DNA of 64,000 bases from Bacteroidales bacterium UBA7258 (lineage in GTDB: Bacteria; Bacteroidota; Bacteroidia; Bacteroidales; UBA932). The stretch lies in NCBI GenBank assembly GCA_002472565.1, contig DKSK01000027.1:101010-165009 (forward strand). The letters run 5' to 3'. The notes under the pieces are model-generated. The model searched no databases. It saw only the letters and a program-made list of their open reading frames with translations, and was not told where the DNA came from. Positions 1 through 8,121 of this stretch are shown here, in pieces; position 1 is the stretch's first letter; the number at the start of each line of letters is the position of its first letter. A program made the translations under genes and the position numbers.

Positions 1-12
1 GAGACATTGCGA

Positions 13-705
13 TTAGGCTTCGCACTTCTTGCATGGAGAGCAGAGAGCCCAGACTCCCGCACTGCAGGCCGCTCCTACCAGAGGAGCCGCGATGAAGACC
101 CAGACATTCTTTAGCGCGTCACCGCCTGCAAAGATGGCAGGTCCGAGGGATCTTGCCGGATTGACAGACGTACCTGTCAGATTGATGCATACGAGGTGGA
201 CAATGACGAGGGAAATACCGATAGCAAGTCCGGCAAGATTGCCGGCACCCACCTTAGGATCAGTTGTTCCGAGCACCACGAGAACGAATACGAAGGTAGC
301 GATCACCTCAACGAGGAAGGCTCCGCCCACCCCGCCGGCATTAGCCACGCCATTGGCGCCGAGAGATGCAGGATCACCCATTGCGCCAGGAGCTCCGGTA
401 ACGCTGACAATCAGATAGAGAATAGCGGCTCCGATGATTCCGCCCAGAAGCTGTCCGGCCCAATATCCTGCCGCGTCCTTGACTGACATTCGGCCAGAAA
501 GGAGAACTCCGAGTGTAATCGCCGGGTTAATATGGCAACCGGAAATACCGCCGATGGTATAGGCCATGGCGACAACGGAGAGACCGAAGGCGAATGCCGT
601 TCCTACTACGCCCGCAGGGGTTCCGCAACCGACAAATACGGCGGTTCCGCAGCCGATCAGTGTCAGGACCAAGGTTCCGACAAGTTCTGCAAAATACTTT
701 CTCAT
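13..705 (-). CDS. aqpZ: MIP-family aquaporin (AqpZ-like water channel)
   Basis: A 230-residue inner-membrane channel for water or small neutral solutes. Both family NPA signatures are visible: HINPAIT near residue 59 and SVNPARS near residue 181, the second followed by LGPA as in AqpZ. Hydrophobic stretches fit six membrane helices plus two half-helices, and the length is normal for the family. It is divergent from the mannose-1-phosphate guanylyltransferase gene with about 90 bases between the two starts. Whether it passes only water or also glycerol cannot be decided by eye; the R after the second NPA and the compact length favour an aquaporin. Confidence 0.93.
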   Translation of the reverse strand: MRKYFAELVGTLVLTLIGCGTAVFVGCGTPAGVVGTAFAFGLSVVAMAYTIGGISGCHINPAITLGVLLSGRMSVKDAAGYWAGQLLGGIIGAAILYLIVSVTGAPGAMGDPASLGANGVANAGGVGGAFLVEVIATFVFVLVVLGTTDPKVGAGNLAGLAIGISLVIVHLVCINLTGTSVNPARSLGPAIFAGGDALKNVWVFIAAPLVGAACSAGVWALCSPCKKCEA

Positions 706-794
706 ATACTTAATGATTTAAAAGGTTTCATTGTTCGAGGTAAATTTAGCAAAATTTGAAGAAGAATGATTAAATTTGAGAAAAATAGGATAAT

Positions 795-1859
795 ATGGAC
801 ACTCAGATAGTCATAATGGCAGGTGGTGTCGGAAGCCGGTTATGGCCGATCAGCACGCCTGAAGTTCCTAAACAGTTCATCGATGTCTTAGGCGTCGGAA
901 GAACGCTTATTCAGATGACGGCAGAGAGGTTCAGCACTGTCGCCGGCCCTTCATCCATATGGGTCGTGACGGGAGAAAGATATGTCCCGCTCGTTCGCAG
1001 ACAGCTGCCGGAGATTCCTGAAGATCAGATATTGGCCGAGCCGGAGCCACGCAACACGGCCCCGTGCATAGCCTACGCCTGCCGGAAAATTTCGAAGCGG
1101 CATCCGGATGCCGACATTGTGGTGAGCCCGGCCGATGCCCTTGTGTTGAAGACGGACAAGTTCGCCGAAGTCATCTCGAAGGCTCTTTCTGCCGTCCACG
1201 GAAATGGGAAGATCGTCACCGTGGGCATAAAGCCTACTCGTCCTGAAACCGGCTACGGCTATATCCAGGCTTCCGCCAAAGAGGAGGAGGCGGTGGTCAA
1301 GGTCTTGGAATTCAAGGAGAAACCAGATTACGAAACCGCCGAAAGGTACCTCCAGGCCGGCAACTATTTCTGGAACGCCGGCATCTTCGTCTGGAGCGCA
1401 AAGACTATCAATGATTCGCTCAGGACCTATGCTCCGCAGATAACCGACATCATGGATCGTCTCGACGAGAAACTCTATACGGATGAAGAGTCAACGGCCC
1501 TGAAGTACCTTTTTCCTCAGTGCCCGAAAATTTCCATTGACTATGCGGTTATGGAGAAGTCTCCTGAGATCTACGTAATTTCGAGTGATCTCGGCTGGTC
1601 AGACCTGGGGACATGGGGTTCGCTCGGGGAGCATATTCATGCCGACAATTGTTGCAACAGCGTGGTAGGCAATGATGTACGTCTATATGGCTGTTCAGGC
1701 TGCATCGTTCACACGTCGGATGACGTAACTGTGATCGCAAGCGGATTGAAGAATTACATCATCGCCGAGAAGGATGGCCGTCTGCTTGTCTGCCCCGAGT
1801 CCGATGAGCAGCATATCAGGGAATATTCACAGGCCCCGGCGAACGACCGCAAGGACTGA
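795..1859 (+). CDS. manC: mannose-1-phosphate guanylyltransferase
   Basis: Cytoplasmic nucleotidyltransferase of 354 residues making GDP-mannose from GTP and mannose-1-phosphate. The N-terminus carries the nucleotidyltransferase signature GGVGSRLWP (residues about 10-18), followed by the family's PKQF. FKEKPD near residue 175 and WNAGIF near residue 195 are the sugar-phosphate-binding region. There is no C-terminal phosphomannose isomerase domain, so this is the short monofunctional form common in Bacteroidota. GDP-mannose feeds GDP-fucose and surface glycan synthesis. The start is the first ATG and lies 90 bases from the divergent aquaporin start. Confidence 0.93.
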   Translation: MDTQIVIMAGGVGSRLWPISTPEVPKQFIDVLGVGRTLIQMTAERFSTVAGPSSIWVVTGERYVPLVRRQLPEIPEDQILAEPEPRNTAPCIAYACRKISKRHPDADIVVSPADALVLKTDKFAEVISKALSAVHGNGKIVTVGIKPTRPETGYGYIQASAKEEEAVVKVLEFKEKPDYETAERYLQAGNYFWNAGIFVWSAKTINDSLRTYAPQITDIMDRLDEKLYTDEESTALKYLFPQCPKISIDYAVMEKSPEIYVISSDLGWSDLGTWGSLGEHIHADNCCNSVVGNDVRLYGCSGCIVHTSDDVTVIASGLKNYIIAEKDGRLLVCPESDEQHIREYSQAPANDRKD

Positions 1860-1892
1860 GGACGAGGCGATGATGCCGGAACCGAGGTTACA

Positions 1893-1960
1893 GCCGGAGC
1901 GATAAGGGAGGAGCCGGAACGATAAGGGAGGAGCCGGAGCGATAAGGGAGGAGGCGGAAC
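1893..1960. repeat. 20-bp tandem repeat, three copies plus a partial one
   Basis: Three consecutive 20-base units start at 1901, 1921 and 1941 (each GATAAGGGAGGAG followed by CGGA-rich sequence), differing at one or two positions, preceded by an 8-base partial unit at 1893. They lie between the manC stop and the tRNA-Lys promoter. No gene is visible there. Confidence 0.85.
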
Positions 1961-2008
1961 GGTTTTCCAAGAAATATGGAAATGGAGGGTAAAATTTTTA
2001 GGAAAACC

Positions 2009-2039
2009 TTTGGTATTTTAAAAATAGTGCCTATCTTTG
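2009..2039 (+). promoter_or_regulatory. Bacteroidetes-type promoter of the tRNA-Lys pair
   Basis: TTTG at 2009-2012, a 19-base spacer, then TATCTTTG at 2032-2039. This matches the primary-sigma consensus of Bacteroidetes and sits about 47 bases before the first tRNA. Confidence 0.85.
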
Positions 2040-2085
2040 CAATCCCGATTTGGAGATCCGGATGCGATCGACAAAGGGCTGGAAA

Positions 2086-2158
2086 GATCCGTTAGCTCAG
2101 TCGGTAGAGCATCACACTTTTAATGTGGGGGTCTCGGGTTCGAACCCCGAACGGATCA
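2086..2158 (+). tRNA. tRNA-Lys (anticodon UUU)
   Basis: A 73-base cloverleaf: acceptor GATCCGT pairs with ACGGATC, then discriminator A. The D arm (TAGCTCAG...), the anticodon loop CTTTTAA giving UUU, and the TTCGAAC T-loop are all present. CCA is not encoded. Confidence 0.97.
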
Positions 2159-2171
2159 CAAAAAAAATATT

Positions 2172-2244
2172 GCGCCCTTAGCTCAGCTGGTAGAGCAACT
2201 GACTCTTAATCAGTGGGTCTAGGGTTCGAATCCCTAAGGGCGCA
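2172..2244 (+). tRNA. tRNA-Lys (anticodon CUU)
   Basis: A 73-base cloverleaf: acceptor GCGCCCT pairs with AGGGCGC. Anticodon stem ACTGA/TCAGT encloses loop CTCTTAA, so the anticodon is CUU. It lies 13 bases after the UUU isoacceptor and probably shares its transcript and terminator. CCA is not encoded. Confidence 0.96.
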
Positions 2245-2249
2245 CTTAA

Positions 2250-2277
2250 GGCCATGTCGCGATGACATGGCCTTTTT
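2250..2277 (+). terminator. rho-independent terminator after the tRNA-Lys pair
   Basis: Perfect 9-bp stem GGCCATGTC/GACATGGCC (2250-2258 and 2264-2272) with a 5-base loop, followed by five T. Confidence 0.92.
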
Positions 2278-2290
2278 CATTGTTTTATGG

Positions 2291-2338
2291 CCCTCGGCCG
2301 AGCCTTCAGCCGGAATTGCATGAGGGCGGGGCCGAGGG
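2291..2338 (-). terminator. possible terminator hairpin of the PspC operon
   Basis: A 9-bp inverted repeat, CCCTCGGCC at 2291-2299 and GGCCGAGGG at 2330-2338, lies just past the end of the leftward PspC operon. The loop is about 30 bases and there is no clear T-run, so this is a weak call. Confidence 0.35.
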
Positions 2339-2345
2339 TGCGGCC

Positions 2346-3425
2346 TCAGCTGAAACTTGTGCAGGCTGAGGCGATTCCGACGGAGGCATGGGCGGACGCA
2401 ATGGTAATCAGGATCACAATGACAAGCACGATGACCACTATCAGCCACAACATGAAAATCAACAAGCCAGGCTTCCATGCAGGCGGCTGGAAGCGGAAGA
2501 TCATCTGAACCCCGGAGTAGAGGATGCCAAGGAAAGGCAGGACGATCGCCAGCACGGCCATTATCATGAAGAAAGGCTCTTCGACGAGGTTTATCAGATA
2601 AGGCGCCTCCCTATAAATCTCAGGCCGGATCCTTATCCATGAACCTTCGATCCCCAAGGCTTCACGTCCCAGGATCAGATACATGATGGAGGCAAGACCG
2701 GCCACACCTATGGCCATGAAAATAAAACCTGTTACAGAGACTACGACCCTTCCTGCCTCCGAAGCAGCATCCGACTTCGCAAGCCTCTTTGAGGCCGACT
2801 TCATCTCTCGAGCCGTCTTCTCCACTCCCCTCCTGATGTCATCCACCGAAACGCCTTCTCCACGCGCCCGATACTTCTCCTCAACAGACTTGGCCTCAGG
2901 GATGCAGATCCACAGAATGGCATAGATCAGAAACGACAAGCCGGAGATATGCAAAAAGCCGGGGATATAGCCTAAAGAGCGTGGCAAACCAAGTATCGCC
3001 AGGACTACAAATGCAAGACGGAAGAGAACTACGTCTACTCCATAATATACGGAAAGGCCATTGCAGACCCCTCCGAACACGGCACCCTTCCCCATGATCC
3101 TGTAAAGCCTCTTCTTGTGGCTTGCCTCCTTGTCTGCTTCCTCCTTCTTCTCCCTGGGAGCGTCTTCCTCCTCGATTTCCTCAGGATGGCCTAGGATTTT
3201 GATAACCTCATCCGCATCAGCCACCGACACGACACCAGAAGAGGCGCATCTTTCCATTAGGAGTTCAGACATCCTCTCTTCGATTCCGTCCATGATTTCT
3301 CTACCCCCAACCATAGACAAATAGTGTCTCTCAAGCGTCCGGATATATTCCGACACCTTAGTAAGCGCGTCAGCGTCAAAATTGAAGGCATAGCCTCCGA
3401 TGCTGGCTTTCACTGTCTGCTTCAT
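2346..3425 (-). CDS. PspC-domain membrane protein (large)
   Basis: A 359-residue protein with a conserved Bacteroidales N-terminus (MKQTVKASIGGYAF, then a helical region), a PspC domain near residues 106-180 (MGKGAVFGGVCNGL, YYGVDVVLFRL, then a second membrane helix), and a long C-terminal half with about three more membrane segments. PspC proteins act in envelope-stress signalling in some bacteria; the role here is unproven. The ATG at 3425 is preferred over one 24 bases upstream because it follows the PadR stop by one base (TAA-T-ATG). The rest of the family domain is intact. Third gene of a PspC-PadR-PspC operon. Confidence 0.85.
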   Translation of the reverse strand: MKQTVKASIGGYAFNFDADALTKVSEYIRTLERHYLSMVGGREIMDGIEERMSELLMERCASSGVVSVADADEVIKILGHPEEIEEEDAPREKKEEADKEASHKKRLYRIMGKGAVFGGVCNGLSVYYGVDVVLFRLAFVVLAILGLPRSLGYIPGFLHISGLSFLIYAILWICIPEAKSVEEKYRARGEGVSVDDIRRGVEKTAREMKSASKRLAKSDAASEAGRVVVSVTGFIFMAIGVAGLASIMYLILGREALGIEGSWIRIRPEIYREAPYLINLVEEPFFMIMAVLAIVLPFLGILYSGVQMIFRFQPPAWKPGLLIFMLWLIVVIVLVIVILITIASAHASVGIASACTSFS

Positions 3426-3426
3426 A

Positions 3427-3753
3427 TTACTGATTTCTGAGTTTTCCAATACTATCTACAAGTTCCGTCCATGCCGCATCCATCTCCTCAAGCTGGCTGC
3501 GACCCTTCTCCGTGATGAAATAATACTTTCTGGGAGGTCCCTGCGTGGATTCTTCCCAACGATAGGAAAGCAGCCCCTGATTCTTCTGCCTTATCAGCAA
3601 AGGGTAGATGGTCCCTTCGACCACGATCATGTCGGCAGCCTTTAGTTCATCAATGATAGCCGAGGCATAAGCCTCCTTGCGCGAAAGGATGCACAAGATA
3701 CAATAATCCAGGACACCCTTACGCATCTGTGAGCGTACATTATCTTCAGCCAT
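3427..3753 (-). CDS. PadR-family transcriptional regulator
   Basis: A 108-residue winged-helix repressor of the short PadR type. LDYCILCILSR and YASAIIDELK are the first helices, and EGTIYPLLIRQKNQGLL is the recognition helix and wing. YFITEKGRSQLEEM leads into the C-terminal dimerization helix. PadR proteins typically repress the operon they sit in. Here the gene lies between two PspC genes (2 bases after one, 1 base before the next), so it probably senses an envelope or small-molecule signal and regulates them. That target is inferred from position. Confidence 0.93.
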   Translation of the reverse strand: MAEDNVRSQMRKGVLDYCILCILSRKEAYASAIIDELKAADMIVVEGTIYPLLIRQKNQGLLSYRWEESTQGPPRKYYFITEKGRSQLEEMDAAWTELVDSIGKLRNQ

Positions 3754-3755
3754 GC

Positions 3756-4400
3756 TTATTTCCTCCTTTCATTTGAAAATTTACTCATGTTCTCTGCCGT
3801 TGCCGGGATGCCGCGAAGCTCGCATTTCTGTGCAGGGGTCCTGGCTTCCGGAGCCACGGCCCAAAGAATGACGTATATCCAGAAACCGGCGGAACCGGCG
3901 AAAAGTGCCGCGAGCATCAGGACTCGTACAAGAGTCACATCCACGTTGAAATATATAGCGATTCCTGAGCAGACACCGGCAATCTTGGTGTCCTGCGTAT
4001 CACGGTAGAATTTGTGCGGAGCCTTTGCAGATGAGCTAGTCTCCCCGGCGGAATCAGAGCCGTTTCCGACTGCGTTCCTCTGGGCGCCAGTACCCTCTCC
4101 CGCTCCCTCTCCTGCTCCCTCTCCTGAATAATCAGGAACAGGAGAGCCGTCAGGCATCCCGAGCTGGGCGACAACCTTCCTTGCGAGAGCGATGTCCACT
4201 ACTCGGTTTCCGACCCCTGTCTCGGCGAAGAAAAGCTCTGCCATACGGCCCTCAAGCTCCTCCATTATCTCACCCTTCTGCTCCTCCGGAGAACTTAGAG
4301 CTACTTGAAAATCCGAGAGATAGCGGTAGATCAAATTGTACGCATCCTCATCCGTGAGAAAGCCTCGTCCACCGATATTAGCATTGACAACCTTTTTCAT
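3756..4400 (-). CDS. PspC-domain membrane protein (small)
   Basis: A 214-residue relative of the third gene of the operon. Both begin with the same motif (here MKKVVNANIGGRGF) and carry a PspC domain, here at residues about 130-195 (TKIAGVCSGIAIYFNVDVTLVRV, with a second helix ending WAVAPEA). A Gly-Glu-Ala repeat (residues about 91-103), coded by a short tandem nucleotide repeat near 4096-4130, links the N-terminal region to PspC. First gene of the operon, downstream of a good promoter. It may be the stress sensor or a membrane partner of its larger paralogue. Confidence 0.86.
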   Translation of the reverse strand: MKKVVNANIGGRGFLTDEDAYNLIYRYLSDFQVALSSPEEQKGEIMEELEGRMAELFFAETGVGNRVVDIALARKVVAQLGMPDGSPVPDYSGEGAGEGAGEGTGAQRNAVGNGSDSAGETSSSAKAPHKFYRDTQDTKIAGVCSGIAIYFNVDVTLVRVLMLAALFAGSAGFWIYVILWAVAPEARTPAQKCELRGIPATAENMSKFSNERRK

Positions 4401-4431
4401 GGTTATTTGTCACATAAAATTATTTCCATTG

Positions 4432-4464
4432 CAAAGATATAAAATAATTAGAATACCTTGCAAT
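4432..4464 (-). promoter_or_regulatory. promoter of the PspC-PadR operon
   Basis: On the minus strand TATCTTTG (4439-4432) preceded by ATTG (4464-4461) with a 21-base spacer. It lies about 30 bases before the PspC start. Confidence 0.7.
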
Positions 4465-4542
4465 ACAAGATATAAAAAATCAAAAATTTTCTGAGAAATC
4501 CTATCTCCCGGTGAGCGGGCGGAAAAAGTGGGAGGGCGCGGC

Positions 4543-4586
4543 AAAAAAAATGCGCTCCTCGTGCCTGAAGGGGCTGCAGAGCGCAT
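4543..4586 (-). terminator. rho-independent terminator of htpG
   Basis: On the minus strand an 8-bp stem ATGCGCTC/GAGCGCAT (4586-4579 and 4557-4550) is followed by eight T (4550-4543). It lies 45 bases past the htpG stop. Confidence 0.88.
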
Positions 4587-4630
4587 CATCACTCCCCACG
4601 GCTGCGGGGGATATTTCATAAGCCGGACGA

Positions 4631-6640
4631 TTATTCGGAAGCCTTCATGTAGGCGTCGGAAACAACTTTCTGGCTGCGGGCGATGAAATCGCTGAGCGCC
4701 TTGCCCTTCAGCAAGCCCTTGCCCAGAAGGGCGATGTCGGCGAGCTGCCTGAGCATCTCATTGCTCTTGGCATAGGCCTCAACCTCACCCTTGTGAGCAT
4801 CGATGACTGCCTGACGAGCCTCAGACGCCTTTTTCTTCTCCTCTTCGGAAGCCTCCTTGGCGGCCTCCGGAGGAAGTTCACCCTGAGGCTTCACACTCTC
4901 CTTCTCCCCAGAGAAGATCTTCGCGACCATCGGATTCTCCATGTTCACGATGATATTGTAGGCCTCAGGCATCTCTCCATAGAAATTGAGTCCCCCGCCC
5001 AAGGCGCTCATGTCACGGTAACGACGCAGGAACTCGTTCTGGGTTATGACGATAGGCTCCCCTCCCTCGCCGAGATTGTCGGCCGAAACTACATAGTCAT
5101 TCCCGGCAGGAAGCACGGCCTTGAACATTGTCGAGAGATCCTCCGCATCCTCTTTGGAAAGCTCCGGCTTAATCTTCTCCTCTTTCTGGATCAGATTATC
5201 CACGCTGTCAGAATCCACACGGGCAAAACGGGCATCCTTAAGTTTCTGCTCCAGAAGGTTGACATAATGAGCGTCAATTTCACAGTCCATGAGCAAAACA
5301 TTATAGCCCTTGTTCTTGGCCGCCTCTATAAACTGGTACTGCGCATCCTTGTCTGTGGCATAGAGGTAGACTACCTTCTTATCCTTGTCAGTCTGCGAAG
5401 GCTCAATGAGCTTGCGATATTCCTCGAAGCTGTAATATTTTCCCTCCGTATCCTTCATAAGGGCAAAGTTCATAGCCCTCTCCTGGAACTTCTCATCGCT
5501 CAGCATGCCATATTCGATGAAGAGCTTGAGATTGTCCCATTTCTCCTCTAGCGCCTTGCGGTCAGTCTTGAAGATATCCTCAAGACGATCCGCCACCTTC
5601 TTGGTGATGTAGGTGGAAATCTTCTTCACATTGGAATCGCTCTGGAGATAGCTTCTGGAGACGTTCAACGGAATATCCGGAGAATCGATGACACCATGAA
5701 GCAGAGTCAGAAAGTCAGGCACGATATTGTCGACATGGTCCGTAACAAACATCTTGTTGCAGTAGAGCTGGATATTGTTCTTCTCTATGGCCATGCGGTC
5801 CTTTATCTTAGGGAAGTAGAGGATGCCCGTAAGAGTGAAAGGATAGTCGACATTAAGATGAATATAGAAAAGAGGATCCTCCTTCGTAGGATATAGGGCT
5901 CGGTAGAATTTCATGTAGTCCTCATCCTTCAGGTCAGCAGGTGCCTTAGTCCATATCGGTTCTATGGTGTTAATGACATGATCCTTGTCCGTATCGACAT
6001 ATTTACCATCCTTCCATTCCTGCTCCTTGCCGAAGACGACGGGAACCGGCATGAACTTGCAATATTTTCCGAGAAGCTCTTCTATCTTGGACTTGCTGGC
6101 GTATTCAGATGCGTCGTCCGACAGGTACATGGTGATGGTCGTTCCCCTGTCCGCCTTGTCCGAGTCTTCTATCTTGTACTCAGGGTCGCCTTCGCATGAC
6201 CAGCGTACCGCCTTCGAGCCTTCCTTCCATGACAAGGTGTCGATTGTCACCTTCTTCGAAACCATGAAGGCAGAATAGAAGCCAAGTCCGAAATGACCTA
6301 TAATACTGGAAATCTGATCCTTATACTTGGCAAGGAACTCCCCTGCCGACGAGAAGGCTATCTGGTTGATGTACTTGTCGACCTCCTCCTCTGTCATTCC
6401 GATTCCCCGGTCCGTCACCTTGAGAACCTTCTCTTTTTCATCGAGTTCAATCCTTACGCTCATGTCGCCGAGTTCTCCCTTGAAGTCTCCTGCCGAAGCA
6501 AGGGCCTTCATCTTCTGGGTCGCGTCGACGGCGTTTGCCACTATCTCCCTGAGGAAAATCTCACGATCTGAATAAAGAAATTGTTTGATGACCGGGAATA
6601 TATCCTCGGTCGTCACGCCTATTTTGCCATTTTCTGCCAT
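4631..6640 (-). CDS. htpG: molecular chaperone HtpG (Hsp90)
   Basis: Cytoplasmic ATP-dependent Hsp90 chaperone. The GHKL ATPase domain shows REIVANAVDAT (near residue 30), DRGIGMT, and the lid GHFGLGFYSAFMV. Middle and C-terminal dimerization domains follow. The preferred start is the ATG at 6640 (MAENGKIGVTTED), which gives 669 residues and the standard Bacteroidetes HtpG N-terminus; an upstream in-frame ATG at 6697 would add 19 unlikely residues. Single-gene unit with its own terminator. Confidence 0.96.
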   Translation of the reverse strand: MAENGKIGVTTEDIFPVIKQFLYSDREIFLREIVANAVDATQKMKALASAGDFKGELGDMSVRIELDEKEKVLKVTDRGIGMTEEEVDKYINQIAFSSAGEFLAKYKDQISSIIGHFGLGFYSAFMVSKKVTIDTLSWKEGSKAVRWSCEGDPEYKIEDSDKADRGTTITMYLSDDASEYASKSKIEELLGKYCKFMPVPVVFGKEQEWKDGKYVDTDKDHVINTIEPIWTKAPADLKDEDYMKFYRALYPTKEDPLFYIHLNVDYPFTLTGILYFPKIKDRMAIEKNNIQLYCNKMFVTDHVDNIVPDFLTLLHGVIDSPDIPLNVSRSYLQSDSNVKKISTYITKKVADRLEDIFKTDRKALEEKWDNLKLFIEYGMLSDEKFQERAMNFALMKDTEGKYYSFEEYRKLIEPSQTDKDKKVVYLYATDKDAQYQFIEAAKNKGYNVLLMDCEIDAHYVNLLEQKLKDARFARVDSDSVDNLIQKEEKIKPELSKEDAEDLSTMFKAVLPAGNDYVVSADNLGEGGEPIVITQNEFLRRYRDMSALGGGLNFYGEMPEAYNIIVNMENPMVAKIFSGEKESVKPQGELPPEAAKEASEEEKKKASEARQAVIDAHKGEVEAYAKSNEMLRQLADIALLGKGLLKGKALSDFIARSQKVVSDAYMKASE

Positions 6641-6817
6641 ATCGTTGATAATATTATTCTGTTCATGCCGGTTTTTTTCAGAGATGGGAAAAGCCACTCT
6701 CCGCCCCGGCTAGAATTATAAGGTCAAAATGCGTTCCACTTGCGGTATATTGACAAAATGTCACTACGCTTGTTTTCCAAGTACCCCCTAACGGGCTGAA
6801 AAAAATTCCGCAAAAAG

Positions 6818-6848
6818 ATTGGAGATTCGCAGAATATTCCTAACTTTG
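6818..6848 (+). promoter_or_regulatory. promoter of tRNA-Ala
   Basis: ATTG at 6818-6821, a 19-base spacer, then TAACTTTG at 6841-6848: the Bacteroidetes -33/-7 pattern with one mismatch in the upstream box. It starts 30 bases before the tRNA. Confidence 0.75.
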
Positions 6849-6877
6849 CATTCCCATGAGTCAACTCAATGGCAACC

Positions 6878-6950
<73 letters not shown>

Positions 6951-6985
6951 CAAAACAGAAGTACGCAATGGTACTGCAAATTTTT

Positions 6986-7017
6986 GAGAATCAGTCACAT
7001 CGGCTGATTCTTTTTTT
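6986..7017 (+). terminator. rho-independent terminator after tRNA-Ala
   Basis: A 7-bp stem GAATCAG/CTGATTC (6988-6994, 7004-7010) with a 9-base loop, then seven T. It ends transcription from the tRNA-Ala promoter. Confidence 0.87.
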
Positions 7018-7102
7018 GTACCCTTCCAGAAGGTTCCGAACCTCCTGCGCCACTTTGCAGGCTAACCCTTTGATAAATAAATAGTTTACACCTTGAAAAA
7101 TA

Positions 7103-7252
7103 GTAGACATGGCCGTAACCTATGTCCATTTTATGTCTACTTTCTCAAGGGCACCTGCCCTGCACCCACTTGCAGGTCATACCGGGGTAGACACGAAATA
7201 GACACCGGACATCACAGGTTACTGTAACCCCTGTGTAACCGATTGTAGACAC
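7103..7252. repeat. cluster of GTAGACAY motifs at the left end of the island
   Basis: GTAGACAT at 7103 with its inverse ATGTCTAC at 7133-7140, GTAGACAC at 7187 and again at 7245, and the partial TAGACACC at 7199. A short inverted repeat GTTAC/GTAAC lies nearby (about 7218-7238). It could be recombinase arm sites, iterons or a transfer origin remnant. The roughly 290 bases between the tRNA and the first coding sequence hold only this and the terminator. Confidence 0.6.
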
Positions 7253-8052
7253 AATCCCGGACGACATTGTTGCCAGGAGCATCCGCCCCACCCTCGACTC
7301 TGATTTCATCACCTTCCTCCGCACCCTCTTCGGCCCGATAACGGTTTCCTCCCTCATCCAGGAATACCGCATCGGGGTCACGCGTGAGAAAGCCGTCATC
7401 TTCTACCAGATTGACGTCCAGGGCCGCATCCGCACCGGCAAAGTCATGAAATACGACCCCGAGACCGGCCACCGCATCAAGGACGAGAACACCAAAGGCA
7501 AAATCACTTGGGTACACTCCCTCCTCAAATACTCCGGACAGCTCCCGCAGGAATGGACGCTCACGCAGTGCCTGTTAGGCGAACACCTTCTGCCACTCTT
7601 TCCTGAGAAGCCGGTTGCACTGGTAGAAAGCGAAAAGACCGCCATCATCTGCGCCGGCCTCATCCCCAAGTTCATCTGGCTGGTCACCGGCGGCAAGTCC
7701 CAGATTAACTCCCGGCTTGATGTCCTGAAGGGGCGCTCCGTCACGGCATTCCCGGACATTGACGGCTACGAGACCTGGAACCAGAAACTCGCCCAGCTGG
7801 AGGGCCTCTCCTACACCGTGGCCGACCTCCTGGTCAAATATGGCAAGCCGGAAGACCACGAAGCCCACATCGACATTGCGGACTGGCTCATACGCTGGCA
7901 CCGTACCCCCCAATCCCCGGGCCGATGCTACCTTCGCCGCCGTGGCGCAGTACTTCTCCCCGGAGGTCCATGAAGAGATCCGGGTGCTTATTCACGACTT
8001 GGATCTGGAGTTTGTGGGGGGTGGAAAAGATGGAGAAGGAAAACAACTCTGA
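7239..8052 (+). pseudogene. degraded DUF6371 (Toprim-like) mobile-element gene
   Basis: Relic of the DUF6371 family, proteins with Toprim-like character often carried by Bacteroidetes conjugative elements. The open frame follows a TAA at 7236 and reads family-like sequence with no start codon (DFITFLRTLFGP, YRIGVTREKAVIFYQIDVQG), so the N-terminal part, usually a CHC2-type zinc region, is missing. VALVESEKTAIICAG and FPDIDGYETW are the recognisable core. Near 7904-7917, in a C-rich run, the reading continues in the +1 frame (DATFAAVAQYFSPEVHEEI), ending at 8052, so there is also a frameshift. Family assignment is from remembered consensus. Confidence 0.65.
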
Positions 8053-8121
8053 AAAATCTGAAGAGAACGCTACCCATTGAAGATATTTCAGCAAATTTAC
8101 AACCTTATTATAAGACGCTCT

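Noticed and set aside
4410..4619. 69-codon minus-strand ORF between htpG and the PspC operon
   Set aside because: It lies over the htpG terminator and the PspC promoter, so is not a gene.
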